Part shown: positions 35,413 to 45,024 of the stretch, in pieces
Position numbering within the stretch: position 1 is the first letter of the stretch
How the letters are laid out: the number at the start of each line of letters is the position of its first letter
Origin: Acidobacteriota bacterium
GTDB lineage: Bacteria; Acidobacteriota; UBA6911
Assembly: GCA_016929335.1 (NCBI GenBank)
Contig: JAFGIY010000064.1
Coordinates: forward strand, 1 to 64,000
Direction: 5' to 3'
Length of the DNA stretch: 64,000 nucleotides
Notes under the pieces: model-generated
Databases searched by the model: none
Told to the model about the DNA's origin: nothing
What the model saw: the letters and a program-made list of their open reading frames with translations, nothing else
Position numbers and translations under genes: made by a program

Positions 35413-35487
35413 GCGAGGGCATCTGATAAGCTATTACCGCAGAAATCAGCGCATGCAGCGAATGCCTGATGCCTGGCGAGATATGCC

Positions 35488-36840
35488 ATGAAACGGGGTA
35501 CGGCAGCAATTCTGTTGATGGGATTCGGGGCGCTGGTGATAATGATTGCCGCTCTGGGATTCGGTGCATTTCACAGAGCGGATCAGATTGAATCGGAAAT
35601 CGCCGCCATTCACGAGAACTACCGGCAAACAGCCCTGGCATTGAGCCAAACCAAAGAGGATGCCTATAAGTCCGGCATCATCGTGCGCGATTATCTCCTC
35701 GACCCGTCAACGGTTGGCGCCCCGCAATACAAGCAGGAGCTTCTTTCAATCCGCTCCGCAATGCCTCAAAGGCTCGAGTCTCTGAGCCGGTTGATCAGCA
35801 GCGATGAAGGACATGTTCTGGAACGCCTCCGCAGCGAGTTGAATGCATATTGGGATTCACTGGATCCGGTCTTCGAATGGACGCCTCAGCAGAGGTCGGC
35901 TTATTCTTCGGCATTTTTGAGGAGAGAGGTTATCTCGCGCCGCAGCTCGGTTTTTTCCATTATGCGTGAAATCGATGACCTCAGTGCCAGGACGTTCAAT
36001 ATTGAACAGGCAACCACGAATAAACGCAGGATGGAATTCCAGGCATACCTCTGGAAGATGTCGGCCGCAGCTGTATTTTTCGCATTGGGAATAGCCGCCG
36101 TTTCGATCTTTCGCGTTTCCGCTCTGGAACGTCGAACCGAAAACCAGCGACACCGGGCTGAGAATGCCGAAACGGGATTGCGCCATCTGTCTCATCAGCT
36201 GGTGCAGGCGCAGGAAGAGGAGCGGAAGAGAATATCCCGGGAACTCCATGATGAGATCGGCCAGATGTTAACCGGGCTTAAAATGGAGCTTGCCAACCTT
36301 GAGGAACTGCGCAATAGTCCCGGAGATGAGTTCCAGAAGCATCTGAATGAAACCCGAACAATCACGGAACAGACAATGCAGTCTGTCCGGCGGCTGGCCA
36401 TGGGATTACGTCCGTCCATGCTGGACGATCTGGGGCTCGAGCCCGCCTTGCGCTGGCAGGCCAACGAGTTTTCACGGCGCAGCGGGGTCCCGGTTTCGCT
36501 CGAGACGGATGGAGAGCTTGAGAATCTCTCCGACTCCGTGCGCACCTGCATCTATCGGGTTGTCCAGGAATCGCTTACAAATTGCGCGCGCCACGCAGAA
36601 GCCAGCAATGTCCGGATCACGGTTCACGGCAGCAGAGACCGGATTTATCTGACGATTCAGGATGATGGGAAAGGCTTTGATATCCGGAATCCCGGCAGCC
36701 GCGGCATGGGCTTGATCGGCATGGAAGAGCGTATAAAGAAATTGGGCGGCACTCTGATTATCTCGTCGCAGAATATGAGCTATCCCAAAGGTACTGTTCT
36801 GGAAATCAAGCTTCCGCCCGCAGGAGAATCATTATCATGA
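35488..36840 (+). CDS. Membrane sensor histidine kinase, HisKA_3 (NarL-type) class
   Basis: 450 residues. Two membrane helices (about 6-28 and 189-211) enclose a ~160-residue periplasmic helical sensor domain of the four-helix type. After a short linker comes HisKA_3 with ERKRISRELHDEIGQML (His in ELHDEIG is the phosphorylation site). The HATPase domain has NCARHAEASNV, DDGKGFD and GMGLIGMEERI. Its stop overlaps the start of the response regulator by four bases (ATGA). The signal is unknown; the large periplasmic part suggests a solute or envelope cue. Confidence 0.93.
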   Translation: MKRGTAAILLMGFGALVIMIAALGFGAFHRADQIESEIAAIHENYRQTALALSQTKEDAYKSGIIVRDYLLDPSTVGAPQYKQELLSIRSAMPQRLESLSRLISSDEGHVLERLRSELNAYWDSLDPVFEWTPQQRSAYSSAFLRREVISRRSSVFSIMREIDDLSARTFNIEQATTNKRRMEFQAYLWKMSAAAVFFALGIAAVSIFRVSALERRTENQRHRAENAETGLRHLSHQLVQAQEEERKRISRELHDEIGQMLTGLKMELANLEELRNSPGDEFQKHLNETRTITEQTMQSVRRLAMGLRPSMLDDLGLEPALRWQANEFSRRSGVPVSLETDGELENLSDSVRTCIYRVVQESLTNCARHAEASNVRITVHGSRDRIYLTIQDDGKGFDIRNPGSRGMGLIGMEERIKKLGGTLIISSQNMSYPKGTVLEIKLPPAGESLS

Positions 36841-37487
36841 GCCGGATACGTATTCTCGTCGTGGATGATCACGGTATTGTGCGAAAAGGCCTGCGATTTC
36901 TGCTGGAACGGCAGCCTGGAATGGAGGTTGTCGGAGAGGCTTCCGAAGGCAGAGAAGCCGTTCGCCTTTGCGATGAGCTGAAGCCGAACGTTGTCATTAT
37001 GGATGTGGCAATGCCCAAGCTTAACGGCATCGACGCGACGGCGCAAATCGTCAAAAATAATGCGGGCGTCGGCATAGTGATTTTGAGCATGCATGCAGAT
37101 GAATCTTACCTCGTACGCGCGCTGAGTGCCGGGGCTAAAGGATATCTCCTGAAAGATTCGGCCGAGGTGGATCTGGTACGGGCGGTGCAGGTGGTTGCAC
37201 AGGGACGGCCGTTTTTCAGCCCCCAGATCGCTCAATCGCTTCTTGAAGACTATGTCAAGACTCTCCAACAGCGAGGACTGCAGGATTCCTACGATTTATT
37301 GACCGATCGAGAGCGCGAAGTGCTGCAGCTGCTGGCCGAAGGCAAATCCAACAAGGAGGTTGCATCTGTCCTCGATTTAAGCACCTATACGGTTGAAACG
37401 CACCGTACCAACCTTATGCACAAGCTGAACCTCCACAATACCGCCGAAATAGTCCTTTATGCCGTCCGCAAGAAAATTATCACCTAG
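36837..37487 (+). CDS. NarL/FixJ-family response regulator
   Basis: 216 residues. The receiver domain has acidic pair DDH at 10-12, phosphoacceptor Asp in VVIMDVAMPKLNG (about 56) and Lys in YLLKDS. The C-terminal LuxR-type HTH has LTDREREVLQLLAEGKSNKEV, shown here in part (LTDREREVLQLLAEGKS), and STYTVETHRTNLMHKL. It is the cognate partner of the upstream histidine kinase by overlap. Targets are unknown; the next gene downstream is the M23-like protein after 170 bases. Confidence 0.95.
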   Translation: MSRIRILVVDDHGIVRKGLRFLLERQPGMEVVGEASEGREAVRLCDELKPNVVIMDVAMPKLNGIDATAQIVKNNAGVGIVILSMHADESYLVRALSAGAKGYLLKDSAEVDLVRAVQVVAQGRPFFSPQIAQSLLEDYVKTLQQRGLQDSYDLLTDREREVLQLLAEGKSNKEVASVLDLSTYTVETHRTNLMHKLNLHNTAEIVLYAVRKKIIT

Positions 37488-37657
37488 AGTGGTGCGGCGC
37501 AAAGACTCTTTTCTGAGCATGGGCAATAAGCCGGCCACGAATTTTCACGAATACTCAGGAATGACAATACGGGCTGGGGGCAGTTTCCCGAGACATTGGA
37601 TGCTTGGAGCACCGGTTCCGGTTAGGATAAAATCATCCAGAACGGAATCGGTCAAAA

Positions 37658-38977
37658 TTGCCGGTACGGGACAACATGAAAGAGAGAGAGTGTACGGGAA
37701 ACTCGCTTTGCACGCTTCGCATATCCATTGCGGACATGGTCTCCCTGAACGTTAGAAGCATAAACCCCGAGCTGCCGAAAACGCTTTATCAGGATATGCC
37801 ATTGCGAGCGATGGCGCTCATGTCTACCGTTCCTTGCGGAGCGTTTGCGGTTTCCATATCGGGCGAAACAGGGGGGAGCCGCGGGTATCCGATTCTCAAA
37901 TACCCGCCGTTGTCTGCCGAAGGTTTTGTGATTGCCTATGATCGCCATCCGAACGGCCGCTACGTGGCGGCAGCGGTGCGGTACCGAAACCGGGACTTTA
38001 AGATTGCAGAATTTTTTGATATCGCATGCCGCTGGGCCGAACGGAATGGCCGGATCCCAAAACCGGTTGCCGGCCGCTATGCCTATTTTGTTCCGACGAG
38101 AGACGAGTGGGGTGTCATTCTCAGGGACAGCGGATACTCAGCATGGGATCCCGCGAGCATGCCGTCGGCGCTAAATGCGGAATTGCTGCTTGGCCATGGC
38201 TCGCAGCAAAGCAGCGCAATTGTTGCGCGCATCCCGGTATTCACCGGAGATGGTCGACGCGAAGAGGAAGTCCTGCCCGCATTTGCGCAGACGGAAGTGA
38301 CGCTCGATCCCGATCCCGGCCCGCACAGCATTTGGCTCAGCTATGCAGAGTATAAGCGGATAAGGATTTTGGCGTCGCAACCTCCGGATACAATAGTCAG
38401 GGACTTTCACGATTGGCTCGGTTTGCTGACAAAAGAGAGCGGTTTCGAATACTGGATTTTTAATCCGGGAATGCTGTTCGGCGACCACATTGAATGGTGG
38501 GGGGATCGATGCCGGCGCCGTACTGAACACGAAGGCTTTGATTTTGCCAGAGGATCCATTGCAGGCACCGGTATTCGCTTCATACCGGAAGGCGTTCCGG
38601 TTCGATCGATGGCGGATGGAGACGTGGTCGCGATGCTCGACGATTTTTTGGGCAAAACTGTTGTCGTGCGTCATCCGGCCATCATCCGGCCAAATGGCGA
38701 TGTCTTTCACACACTGTTAAGTCACATCCAGCCGCGGACAACGAAAATGAGTCCCGTAACAAAGGGCCAGGTTGTCGGCGAGGTGCCCAAGACGACTAAT
38801 CCGAGAGTCCCCGCCCATCTTCATCTGACTGCAGCATGGATCCCGCCAAGCCTTACTCAGGATGAGCTCAAAATGGATCACATCCATCCGGCGTTTGCTC
38901 CGGTGATTCTTACAGACATCACGCCCCTTTTGCGGAGCAATCCTCTGTGCCGATGGGATATTGCCGAAAGCAATTGA
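37658..38977 (+). CDS. M23-peptidase-like (lysostaphin-type) domain protein
   Basis: Up to 439 residues; the start is uncertain (37658, 37676 or 37736 possible, none with a strong ribosome-binding site). The C-terminal ~140 residues resemble the M23 fold: HEGFDFARG (usual HxGxD zinc motif), the glycine turn PVRSMADGDVVAM, TLLSHIQPR, and AHLHLT (usual HxH). The N-terminal 300 residues I do not recognise and no signal peptide is visible. M23 enzymes cut peptidoglycan cross-bridges. With two zinc ligands in HEGFD and the HLH present, activity is possible, but a cytosolic protein would be unusual for this family. Confidence 0.65.
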   Translation: MPVRDNMKERECTGNSLCTLRISIADMVSLNVRSINPELPKTLYQDMPLRAMALMSTVPCGAFAVSISGETGGSRGYPILKYPPLSAEGFVIAYDRHPNGRYVAAAVRYRNRDFKIAEFFDIACRWAERNGRIPKPVAGRYAYFVPTRDEWGVILRDSGYSAWDPASMPSALNAELLLGHGSQQSSAIVARIPVFTGDGRREEEVLPAFAQTEVTLDPDPGPHSIWLSYAEYKRIRILASQPPDTIVRDFHDWLGLLTKESGFEYWIFNPGMLFGDHIEWWGDRCRRRTEHEGFDFARGSIAGTGIRFIPEGVPVRSMADGDVVAMLDDFLGKTVVVRHPAIIRPNGDVFHTLLSHIQPRTTKMSPVTKGQVVGEVPKTTNPRVPAHLHLTAAWIPPSLTQDELKMDHIHPAFAPVILTDITPLLRSNPLCRWDIAESN

Positions 38978-39077
38978 ATGTGGATCCCCCAATGCAGCGC
39001 CTTGGACGAGCCCGGCTATCGGGTCAGGGGGGGCTTATACGGAGGTTTCCCACAGATAATTCTTCATGAAAGGTTTG
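38978..39077. other. Short gap before the composite repeat
   Basis: Between the M23-like gene and the repeat cluster at 39078-39590. No gene or hairpin of note is seen in this part. Confidence 0.3.
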
Positions 39078-39386
39078 CCCCTCACAGCGCTCGCTGTGGG
39101 ACGCACTTGACACTGTGGGTGTCCTTTCTCATGTGGGTCGCGGCTTCAGACGCGACGCGCGATTAATCTTATGTGTGAGAAATTCTTATGCCTGCCCTTC
39201 TGTTTTCATATACTTGTCGCGTCTGAAGCCGCGACCCACATGAATTTTTTGTTTTGGATTGCGTCATCCCTGACGCAGTTTTTAAGCTTGTTGCAGAGTG
39301 TGGAGACAGTCTCAAAAGCTCGCACGCATAAAAGAGAACCCCCCACAGTGTCAAGTGTGTCCCGCAGTGAGCGCACAGCGGGGCAG
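39078..39386. repeat. Composite nested inverted repeat (families C and D)
   Basis: The outer arms are 39078-39122 and 39338-39386, near-reverse complements carrying CACTTGACACTGTGGG. Inside lie ATGTGGGTCGCGGCTTCAGA (from about 39132) and its exact reverse complement ending at about 39241 (TCTGAAGCCGCGACCCACAT), a 26-bp perfect arm. Between the inner right arm and the outer right arm there is a hairpin GCGTC-ATCCCT-GACGC followed by T (39261-39281). The cluster spans 309 bases and has no gene. Confidence 0.7.
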
Positions 39387-39393
39387 CTTTTTT

Positions 39394-39590
39394 TATCTCG
39401 GGGTCGGGGTCGGGGTCGGAGTCGGTATCGGGGTCGGCTTTAAGTCATGGAGCTTATCCGTTGCGTTCGCACTTAATATCATTTCCGATTCGACCCCGAC
39501 CCCGAAACAAACCGCTTCCATTCGTCTCATATAACTCCATGTCAACGGCACGCCGGAACAGCTTAACCTGTCAGGGTCGCACGGCCCGAG
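39394..39590. repeat. Family B repeat, copy 2
   Basis: TATCTCGGGGTCGGGGTCGG onwards, arm of GGGGTC hexamers to about 39440, AT-rich centre with TTAATATCATTTCCGA, arm GACCCCGACCCCGA (39492-39506), then a conserved tail with CATGTCAACGGCAC up to the GCACGGCC at 39590. The tail matches 47838-47885. It lies next to a family C copy, as at 20484-20492. Confidence 0.75.
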
Positions 39591-39692
39591 GCCGTGGGTT
39601 TAGAGGTACCAAAGGGGCTGCATCTGGCTTTTTGGAGATCCATGCTCCGGCCCGCACCGGAGAACTTGAGCCGCTTTACTCCCATGAGACAT

Positions 39693-40187
39693 TCAGGATT
39701 TTGCGTTGATAAAGCCCAGGGCAAGGGTTGCCAGCGCCTCGTCCCTATACTTGAACCAGATTTCAAACAAATCTTCGGGAAGAGGTTCGGTCCAATAATG
39801 AATTCTCTTGATCTTCAGTTCGTGTTTTGCATCCATTCCCAGATGATAATGAGCGCTTGCCTGAAGCGGAATCCATTCTTTCCTGGATATTTTATCTCTG
39901 AAGCGGATCTCAAACTGGACGACAACAGCCATCTGCTTCACATCAATCACATAGCACCGCGGTATTATGTCTTCGTGCAGTCCGGGGTGGACAAAGGACA
40001 GCAGCAGCGAGTCACGGGACATCGTTTTCACATGAGGCGTACCTGGAGCCGTATACATGGTCAGTTCAAGGTCCGTGGCGAAATACTTTTTGAGGTTTGA
40101 TACTGTTTCAATCGCTCCCTGGCTTCTTCGAACCTCCTCAAAATAGCCTTCAAACCATTTCAGAATGCTTTCATAGGTAAGTTCCAT
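39693..40187 (-). CDS. SnoaL/NTF2-like hypothetical protein
   Basis: 164 residues from the ATG at 40187, which has GGGAGAAG about 8 bases upstream. It begins MELTYESILKWFEGYFEEVR, a helical start, then beta strands with LELTMYTAPGTPHVK and VVVQFEIRFRDKISRKEWIPL, in keeping with a cone-shaped NTF2-like fold. No catalytic motif. Alone between the repeat cluster and the divergent GT39 gene. Confidence 0.6.
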   Translation of the reverse strand: MELTYESILKWFEGYFEEVRRSQGAIETVSNLKKYFATDLELTMYTAPGTPHVKTMSRDSLLLSFVHPGLHEDIIPRCYVIDVKQMAVVVQFEIRFRDKISRKEWIPLQASAHYHLGMDAKHELKIKRIHYWTEPLPEDLFEIWFKYRDEALATLALGFINAKS

Positions 40188-40406
40188 CGGCGACTTCTCC
40201 CAATTATTTCTCCGTAGACTCTGATCGAAAGAGACCCCATCCGTCAACAAAAGAGAAGCTTTTTCTAAAATAAATCGCCTTTGGGGTATCCGGAGCGGGT
40301 AATGGCGTTTTCAGCAGGGGCAAGGTCAATCCGGCAAGTTCTTATCTTGTGGACGATACAATCAGGATTTAAAATCCCTTCATTACCGGACAGGGGATCT
40401 GTTTTT

Positions 40407-41828
40407 ATGCGAACGCAAATGCATGCTGGAGCGGGACTGAAGCTGTCGTTAATCCTCGGATTGGCTGCGCTCCTCCGTTTCTGGGGGTTGGGAGTCAAAC
40501 AGCTCTGGCTGGATGAAATTCTTCAGTTGCTTCATTCACGGCCGGATACCCTGAGAGGAATACTGGAAGGAGTCGCGCAGGATCGGGGAGGGGCGCCAAT
40601 GGATTATCTTGTCCAACATCTTTTCATCTCAAATGTGAGTGGAGCCATCGAATGGACCGCCCGCCTTCATGCGGCGCTTTTTGGAGTTCTGGCGGTATAT
40701 TTGATATATGTCGTCTGCCAGATCCTGTTCGAGAATCAACGCTGGTCTCTTTTAAGCGCGCTGCTGCTTTGCTTTTACCCTTTTCATCATCATTATTCCC
40801 AGGAAGGCCGGCCGTATTCGCTTTTCATGTTGCTCACCCTGGCTTTATTCTTCATCCTTTTCCGGTCTCTCAAAAATAGCGGCCGGTTTGTCTGGGTATG
40901 CTTTGCCGCAGTGTCCGTACTGTCCTTCTATACCAACGCCTACACCGCCATCGTGCTCTTCGTTCAGCTTCTTATTCTGGTTTATCATCAACTTATTAAA
41001 CACGAGACCTGGCCGTCGGCTTTGCGGAGGATTGCCGTTTTTATATTTTGCAGCCTCGTTGCCGCCGTAGCCTATATCCCCTGGCTGCGCTATTCCTATT
41101 TCAATGCAAAGGGGAATGCCCCGCCGGGAAACAGCTTCCGGTTGTTCGCGGAGATGGTTAAAGGATTGGGAGACGGGAGCTACCCCCTTGCATTTGCGTT
41201 GATCCTTTGTGCCGTGGCCGGTATTTACCACTTAAGAAAGACACAACGGAGTTTTGAAGCCGGCGCTCTTTTGATTTGGATGATCGCTCCATTCCCTATC
41301 GTTTTGGCTGTTCTGAACCTGCGAAATTACTTTTTCTCCACCCGGCAGCTGGTTTTTATCGTTCCCGCACTCATGATGCTGGCGGCAATCGGCGCCGATT
41401 ACATGAAGCGCAAGATCGGGAGCAGGTATTTTTCACCGGCTGTTATTCTGATCCTGATCTCAGTTGTGGTTATTGCACTGCATTATCCGGACAGGCGGGA
41501 TGACCAGCGTTCGGCCGGCCGTTATTTGAAGGATAATGTGCAATCCGGCGATGCTGTCATCGCCCCCGGCATTTCCTATACGCTGTCGTTTTATTTCCCC
41601 GACATCAACAAATATTCCGCGGAAAACCGCCCGATTGAGAGTCTGCTGAATGCCGGTGATGTGTCCAGGATTATTTATGTGGACTCCAGATTTAATTATA
41701 GCCGAGCCGGGATAGATGACCTTTTCTCAGCCGTGCCCAAGCCGGAGGAAACGCGATTCCGCGGAATCACCATATATTCTTTTTCGAAGCCGCGATGGCC
41801 TGCTGCAGCAGCATCCGAAGCCGATTGA
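40407..41828 (+). CDS. GT39-family (ArnT/PMT-like) membrane glycosyltransferase
   Basis: 473 residues from the ATG at 40407, with about 11 membrane helices. The first periplasmic loop has LWLDEILQLLHSRPD, whose Asp-Glu matches the catalytic acidic pair of the GT39/GT83 fold (usual DE or DEA). The next helices are alternately aromatic-rich (LLLCFYPFHHHYSQEGRPYS). Such enzymes use polyprenyl-phosphate sugars to glycosylate lipid or protein at the outer face of the membrane. Acceptor unknown. It stands just before the FecR gene, same strand, 140 bases apart. Confidence 0.85.
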   Translation: MRTQMHAGAGLKLSLILGLAALLRFWGLGVKQLWLDEILQLLHSRPDTLRGILEGVAQDRGGAPMDYLVQHLFISNVSGAIEWTARLHAALFGVLAVYLIYVVCQILFENQRWSLLSALLLCFYPFHHHYSQEGRPYSLFMLLTLALFFILFRSLKNSGRFVWVCFAAVSVLSFYTNAYTAIVLFVQLLILVYHQLIKHETWPSALRRIAVFIFCSLVAAVAYIPWLRYSYFNAKGNAPPGNSFRLFAEMVKGLGDGSYPLAFALILCAVAGIYHLRKTQRSFEAGALLIWMIAPFPIVLAVLNLRNYFFSTRQLVFIVPALMMLAAIGADYMKRKIGSRYFSPAVILILISVVVIALHYPDRRDDQRSAGRYLKDNVQSGDAVIAPGISYTLSFYFPDINKYSAENRPIESLLNAGDVSRIIYVDSRFNYSRAGIDDLFSAVPKPEETRFRGITIYSFSKPRWPAAAASEAD

Positions 41829-41968
41829 TGGGTGATCCATCCGCTCATTTGCAGTATGATCTTTTATGGCAGCATTCGGTATTGGCTGAGCAACTGCTTC
41901 AGGAATTGATATGCAGAAGGCGTTCAGCCCTTTTTGATCATTGGTCCTAAGACGGCCGGGAAAAATAA

Positions 41969-42865
41969 TTGAAAACAAGCAAATCCATAAAACGGCAGCC
42001 TGTAATCCGGATTGCTCTGTCTTTTTGCATCCTTATCATCCTGACGGGCGTCGGGGCGGCGTCTGCTCAGCTCGTCATAGGCGCAAAAGCCGGGATCATA
42101 GGCTTCATTGAAGGAGAGGTCTTTTTGGATGGCGAAGCGGTGAATCTGGAGAAGAGCCAATATGTTCAGATCCGGATTGGCCAGAGACTGGCAACGAAAA
42201 AAGGCCGGGCAGAAGTGCTTCTTGGGCCGGACGTTTATGTCAGGCTCGGTGATAATGCATCTCTGAGAACGGACAACAATCAGCTCGATGACACCCGGCT
42301 GAGATTGCAGCAGGGCTCCGCTCTGATTGAAATTGTGCAGGAGAAAAGGGGAATTCGCACCTTAGTGCTTGTTTCAAATAGCGCTGTGGAGGTCACGAAG
42401 GAGGGCCTATACCGGCTCGACGCCGATTCTGCCGAACTCAGGGTTTATGGCGGAGCCGCCCTCATCACTACGCAGAAAATGGGAACGGAGGTCAAAGGCG
42501 GAAGAAGAGTCCAACTCAATGGAAAACCTGTTGTGACCAGGTTTGACGTGAAGACTGACGATTCTCTGCATCAATGGGCGGCGCGCAGGTCTTTTGATCT
42601 TTTCAATGCCTCCTCAAACACACGAACTCAGAACCACTGGCGGTCCATATCTCTGGGATGGGCTTATAATGCCAATTACAGGATGAGATTTCGTTCGGAT
42701 TTCCTTTTCGCTGATTGGATCAAGGGTCGGCAGCCGACATTGGCTGAAGTGACGGCCGCGGCAGAGCAGGAGAGAAGAGAAAGAGAAGAACGGGAATATC
42801 GCAGACGGCAAGCACTGAAAGCCAAGATCGAGGCAGAAGCCGCGCGAACAGGTGATATTCCGTAA
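41969..42865 (+). CDS. Exported FecR-domain protein
   Basis: 298 residues from a TTG start (no better ATG in frame; ribosome-binding site weak). Signal peptide (IRIALSFCILIILTGVGAASA) is followed by a FecR-like domain of stacked beta strands: EGEVFLDGEAVNLEKSQY, LRLQQGSALIEIVQEKRG, VEVTKEGLYRLDADSAELRV, KGGRRVQLNGK. The C-terminal 60 residues are Glu/Arg-rich and helical. There is no partner ECF sigma or TonB receptor here, so it is not a classical FecR; a surface or periplasmic beta-helix scaffold is more likely. Confidence 0.8.
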   Translation: MKTSKSIKRQPVIRIALSFCILIILTGVGAASAQLVIGAKAGIIGFIEGEVFLDGEAVNLEKSQYVQIRIGQRLATKKGRAEVLLGPDVYVRLGDNASLRTDNNQLDDTRLRLQQGSALIEIVQEKRGIRTLVLVSNSAVEVTKEGLYRLDADSAELRVYGGAALITTQKMGTEVKGGRRVQLNGKPVVTRFDVKTDDSLHQWAARRSFDLFNASSNTRTQNHWRSISLGWAYNANYRMRFRSDFLFADWIKGRQPTLAEVTAAAEQERREREEREYRRRQALKAKIEAEAARTGDIP

Positions 42866-42970
42866 AAGCATCCATTCCACAAAACAGGCAATAGTCAATC
42901 CCACGCGCGCCTGCTTCCCTATTGGAGGAGCACAGGGGCGGCCAATATTGAATGCTGTTGGGAGCGCAGG

Positions 42971-43546
42971 TTATATAACGATGACGTTCCGCCGCTTGAG
43001 CTCAAAGAAGCACTTCGCGCATGCCGCAACATCCGCGCCCGCATCATGGGCTTCTTCATATCCGCTTTGAAACAGCTCCCGGTGCAGCTGTGAAAGCGTC
43101 GGCCACTTATAGCCGTAAGGGCCCGGGATGCGGCACAGTTCCGTGCTTTGCGTCATGGTACAGACGCGTTTTTTTGCCGCGAATGGCGGATTGATCCGCA
43201 GCCTGAGGTATTCTGCAGATATTACACTCTCGTCGAACCTGATATTGTGGGCAACAAGTATCCTCGATCTCTCGACAGCTGCTGCGAATTCCTGCAGCAC
43301 AGTTTGAAGCAATTTCCCTTCTGCCCGTGCACGTTCAGTGCTTATGCCGTGTATTCGCTGCACATCGCCGGGGATGACAAATCCCTCAGGGCGCACCAGG
43401 TGTGTCACCGATTCGAGCTGCTGGTCCGCGATGTCATAGAGAGACCATGCCAGTTGGATAACGCGCGGCCAGTTCTCAAGGTCCGAAGCCGGTGCCTTCC
43501 AGTTGCGCGGCAGGCCGGTTGTCTCGCAGTCGAAGATCAAGTACAT
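42971..43546 (-). CDS. DnaQ-like 3'-5' exonuclease
   Basis: 191 residues from the ATG at 43546 (GGAGAGCAAA upstream). DEDDh motifs: FDCETTGL (Exo I, Asp6 and Glu8), HNIRFDESV (Exo II), HDAGADVAAC (Exo III His and Asp). It degrades single-stranded DNA or RNA ends by a two-metal mechanism. The length fits the stand-alone exonuclease domain. A longer start at 43657 is less likely. Its function in repair or nucleotide recycling is inferred. Confidence 0.9.
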   Translation of the reverse strand: MYLIFDCETTGLPRNWKAPASDLENWPRVIQLAWSLYDIADQQLESVTHLVRPEGFVIPGDVQRIHGISTERARAEGKLLQTVLQEFAAAVERSRILVAHNIRFDESVISAEYLRLRINPPFAAKKRVCTMTQSTELCRIPGPYGYKWPTLSQLHRELFQSGYEEAHDAGADVAACAKCFFELKRRNVIVI

Positions 43547-43717
43547 CTCATTTGCTCTCCAAAACGTTTTGGCAGCAAAATCTTTTATCAATTTAACATA
43601 GAGGCAGCCATTCAAACCCGGAATTATCGCGCAAATCCAGGATATGGTGATGAGCACGATAAAAACGGCTCTTAAATATATACGGATTCGCCTGAATTGA
43701 CGATAACTAAGAGGACT

Positions 43718-44857
43718 ATGGCTACTGATTCAATTCCGACTGAAGTGAAGGCGAAGCCTAGCGCGTTCGAGCGCTTTAATAACGTTTTGAAGATGATGGT
43801 TGAGAAGGAGGCCAGCGATCTGCACGTGTCTGTCGGGAGCGGTTTCAGGATTCGCATCCTGGGACAGCTTATTCAGGCGCCCGATAATGCGCCGCTGACT
43901 CCCAGTGAAATCGCGTCCATTGCCGGCGGTATCCTGATCGCCGGTCGCAAATGCACCAAGGAAAACGTGGTGCAGTTTGTTGAGTCACTGACCGACTATG
44001 ACTGCTCGTACTCGGTTCCCGGACTGGGCCGCTACAGGGTCAACATTTCCAGTCAACGTCGATCTCTTGCCCTGGTACTGAGGCATATCCCGTATGTTTT
44101 GCCTACTATTGGAGGCCTGGGCTTGCCTCCGGTTCTGGGAGATATCGCGCTGGCGGAACGCGGGCTGGTCCTTGTGACCGGAATAACCGGAAGCGGAAAA
44201 TCCACAACTCTTGCGGCCATGATCAACCTGATCAACCAGAACCGGCAGAGCAAGATTGTCACCATCGAGGACCCGATCGAGTTTCTCTATCGCGACAATA
44301 AATGCAGCATTATTCAGCGCGAATGCGGGTCGGATACGGAAAGCTTCGCCAAAGCCTTGCGCGCTGCCCTGCGCCAGGATCCGGACATCATTCTTGTCGG
44401 CGAGATGCGCGATAAGGAAACCATCGACATCGCAATCAAAGCTGCCGAAACAGGACACCTGGTTTTGTCGACCGTCCATACAACCGATGCTCCCAGGACG
44501 ATTTCCCGAATCCTCAGCGTCTTCGATCCATCCGAACAGGCGGCAACGCGCCTGCGGCTTAGCGAAACACTGCTGGCCGTCATCTCCCAACGTCTGCTGC
44601 AGCGGGCAGATGGCGCCGGGCGCGTAGCGGCTTGTGAGGTGATGCGCCAGACGAAAACCATCCAGGAGTGCATCGCGGAGCCGGAAAAGATATACATGCT
44701 GAAAGAGTACATTGAGAAAGGGCGGGAATTTTATCAGATGCAGACTTTTGACCAGCATCTGACCGACCTTTATCAAGCCGGAACCATTACCCTGGATACG
44801 GCCAAGTCTGCTGCTACATCTGCTGCCGATTTTGAGCGTAATCTGCAGTTTGAATAA
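43718..44857 (+). CDS. pilT: Type IV pilus retraction ATPase PilT
   Basis: 379 residues from the ATG at 43718; a TTG at 43697 is possible. It has the N-terminal PilT domain (SDLHVSVGS), Walker A GITGSGKST near residue 170, the Asp box TIEDPIEFLY, Walker B ILVGEMRD, and the His box HLVLSTVHTTDAPRTISRIL, placed as in PilT/PilU. A C-terminal helical tail continues. PilT hexamers depolymerise pili to drive twitching motility. Other pilus genes are not nearby, as is common for pilT. Whether it is PilT or PilU cannot be decided alone. Confidence 0.92.
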   Translation: MATDSIPTEVKAKPSAFERFNNVLKMMVEKEASDLHVSVGSGFRIRILGQLIQAPDNAPLTPSEIASIAGGILIAGRKCTKENVVQFVESLTDYDCSYSVPGLGRYRVNISSQRRSLALVLRHIPYVLPTIGGLGLPPVLGDIALAERGLVLVTGITGSGKSTTLAAMINLINQNRQSKIVTIEDPIEFLYRDNKCSIIQRECGSDTESFAKALRAALRQDPDIILVGEMRDKETIDIAIKAAETGHLVLSTVHTTDAPRTISRILSVFDPSEQAATRLRLSETLLAVISQRLLQRADGAGRVAACEVMRQTKTIQECIAEPEKIYMLKEYIEKGREFYQMQTFDQHLTDLYQAGTITLDTAKSAATSAADFERNLQFE

Positions 44858-45024
44858 TAAATGGAAGCGATCCGCTCTCCACAATTTACAGCTTCCATCC
44901 GCCCCGGCAAGACCGCAGCTAATGAATACAAGAACCGGAAATAAATCCCGCTAATTCAATAACCTGCCTAAACCCCTTGCCGATATAATTTGTAGCTCCC
45001 GGCAGAAGTGTAGGCAGTAGAAGC

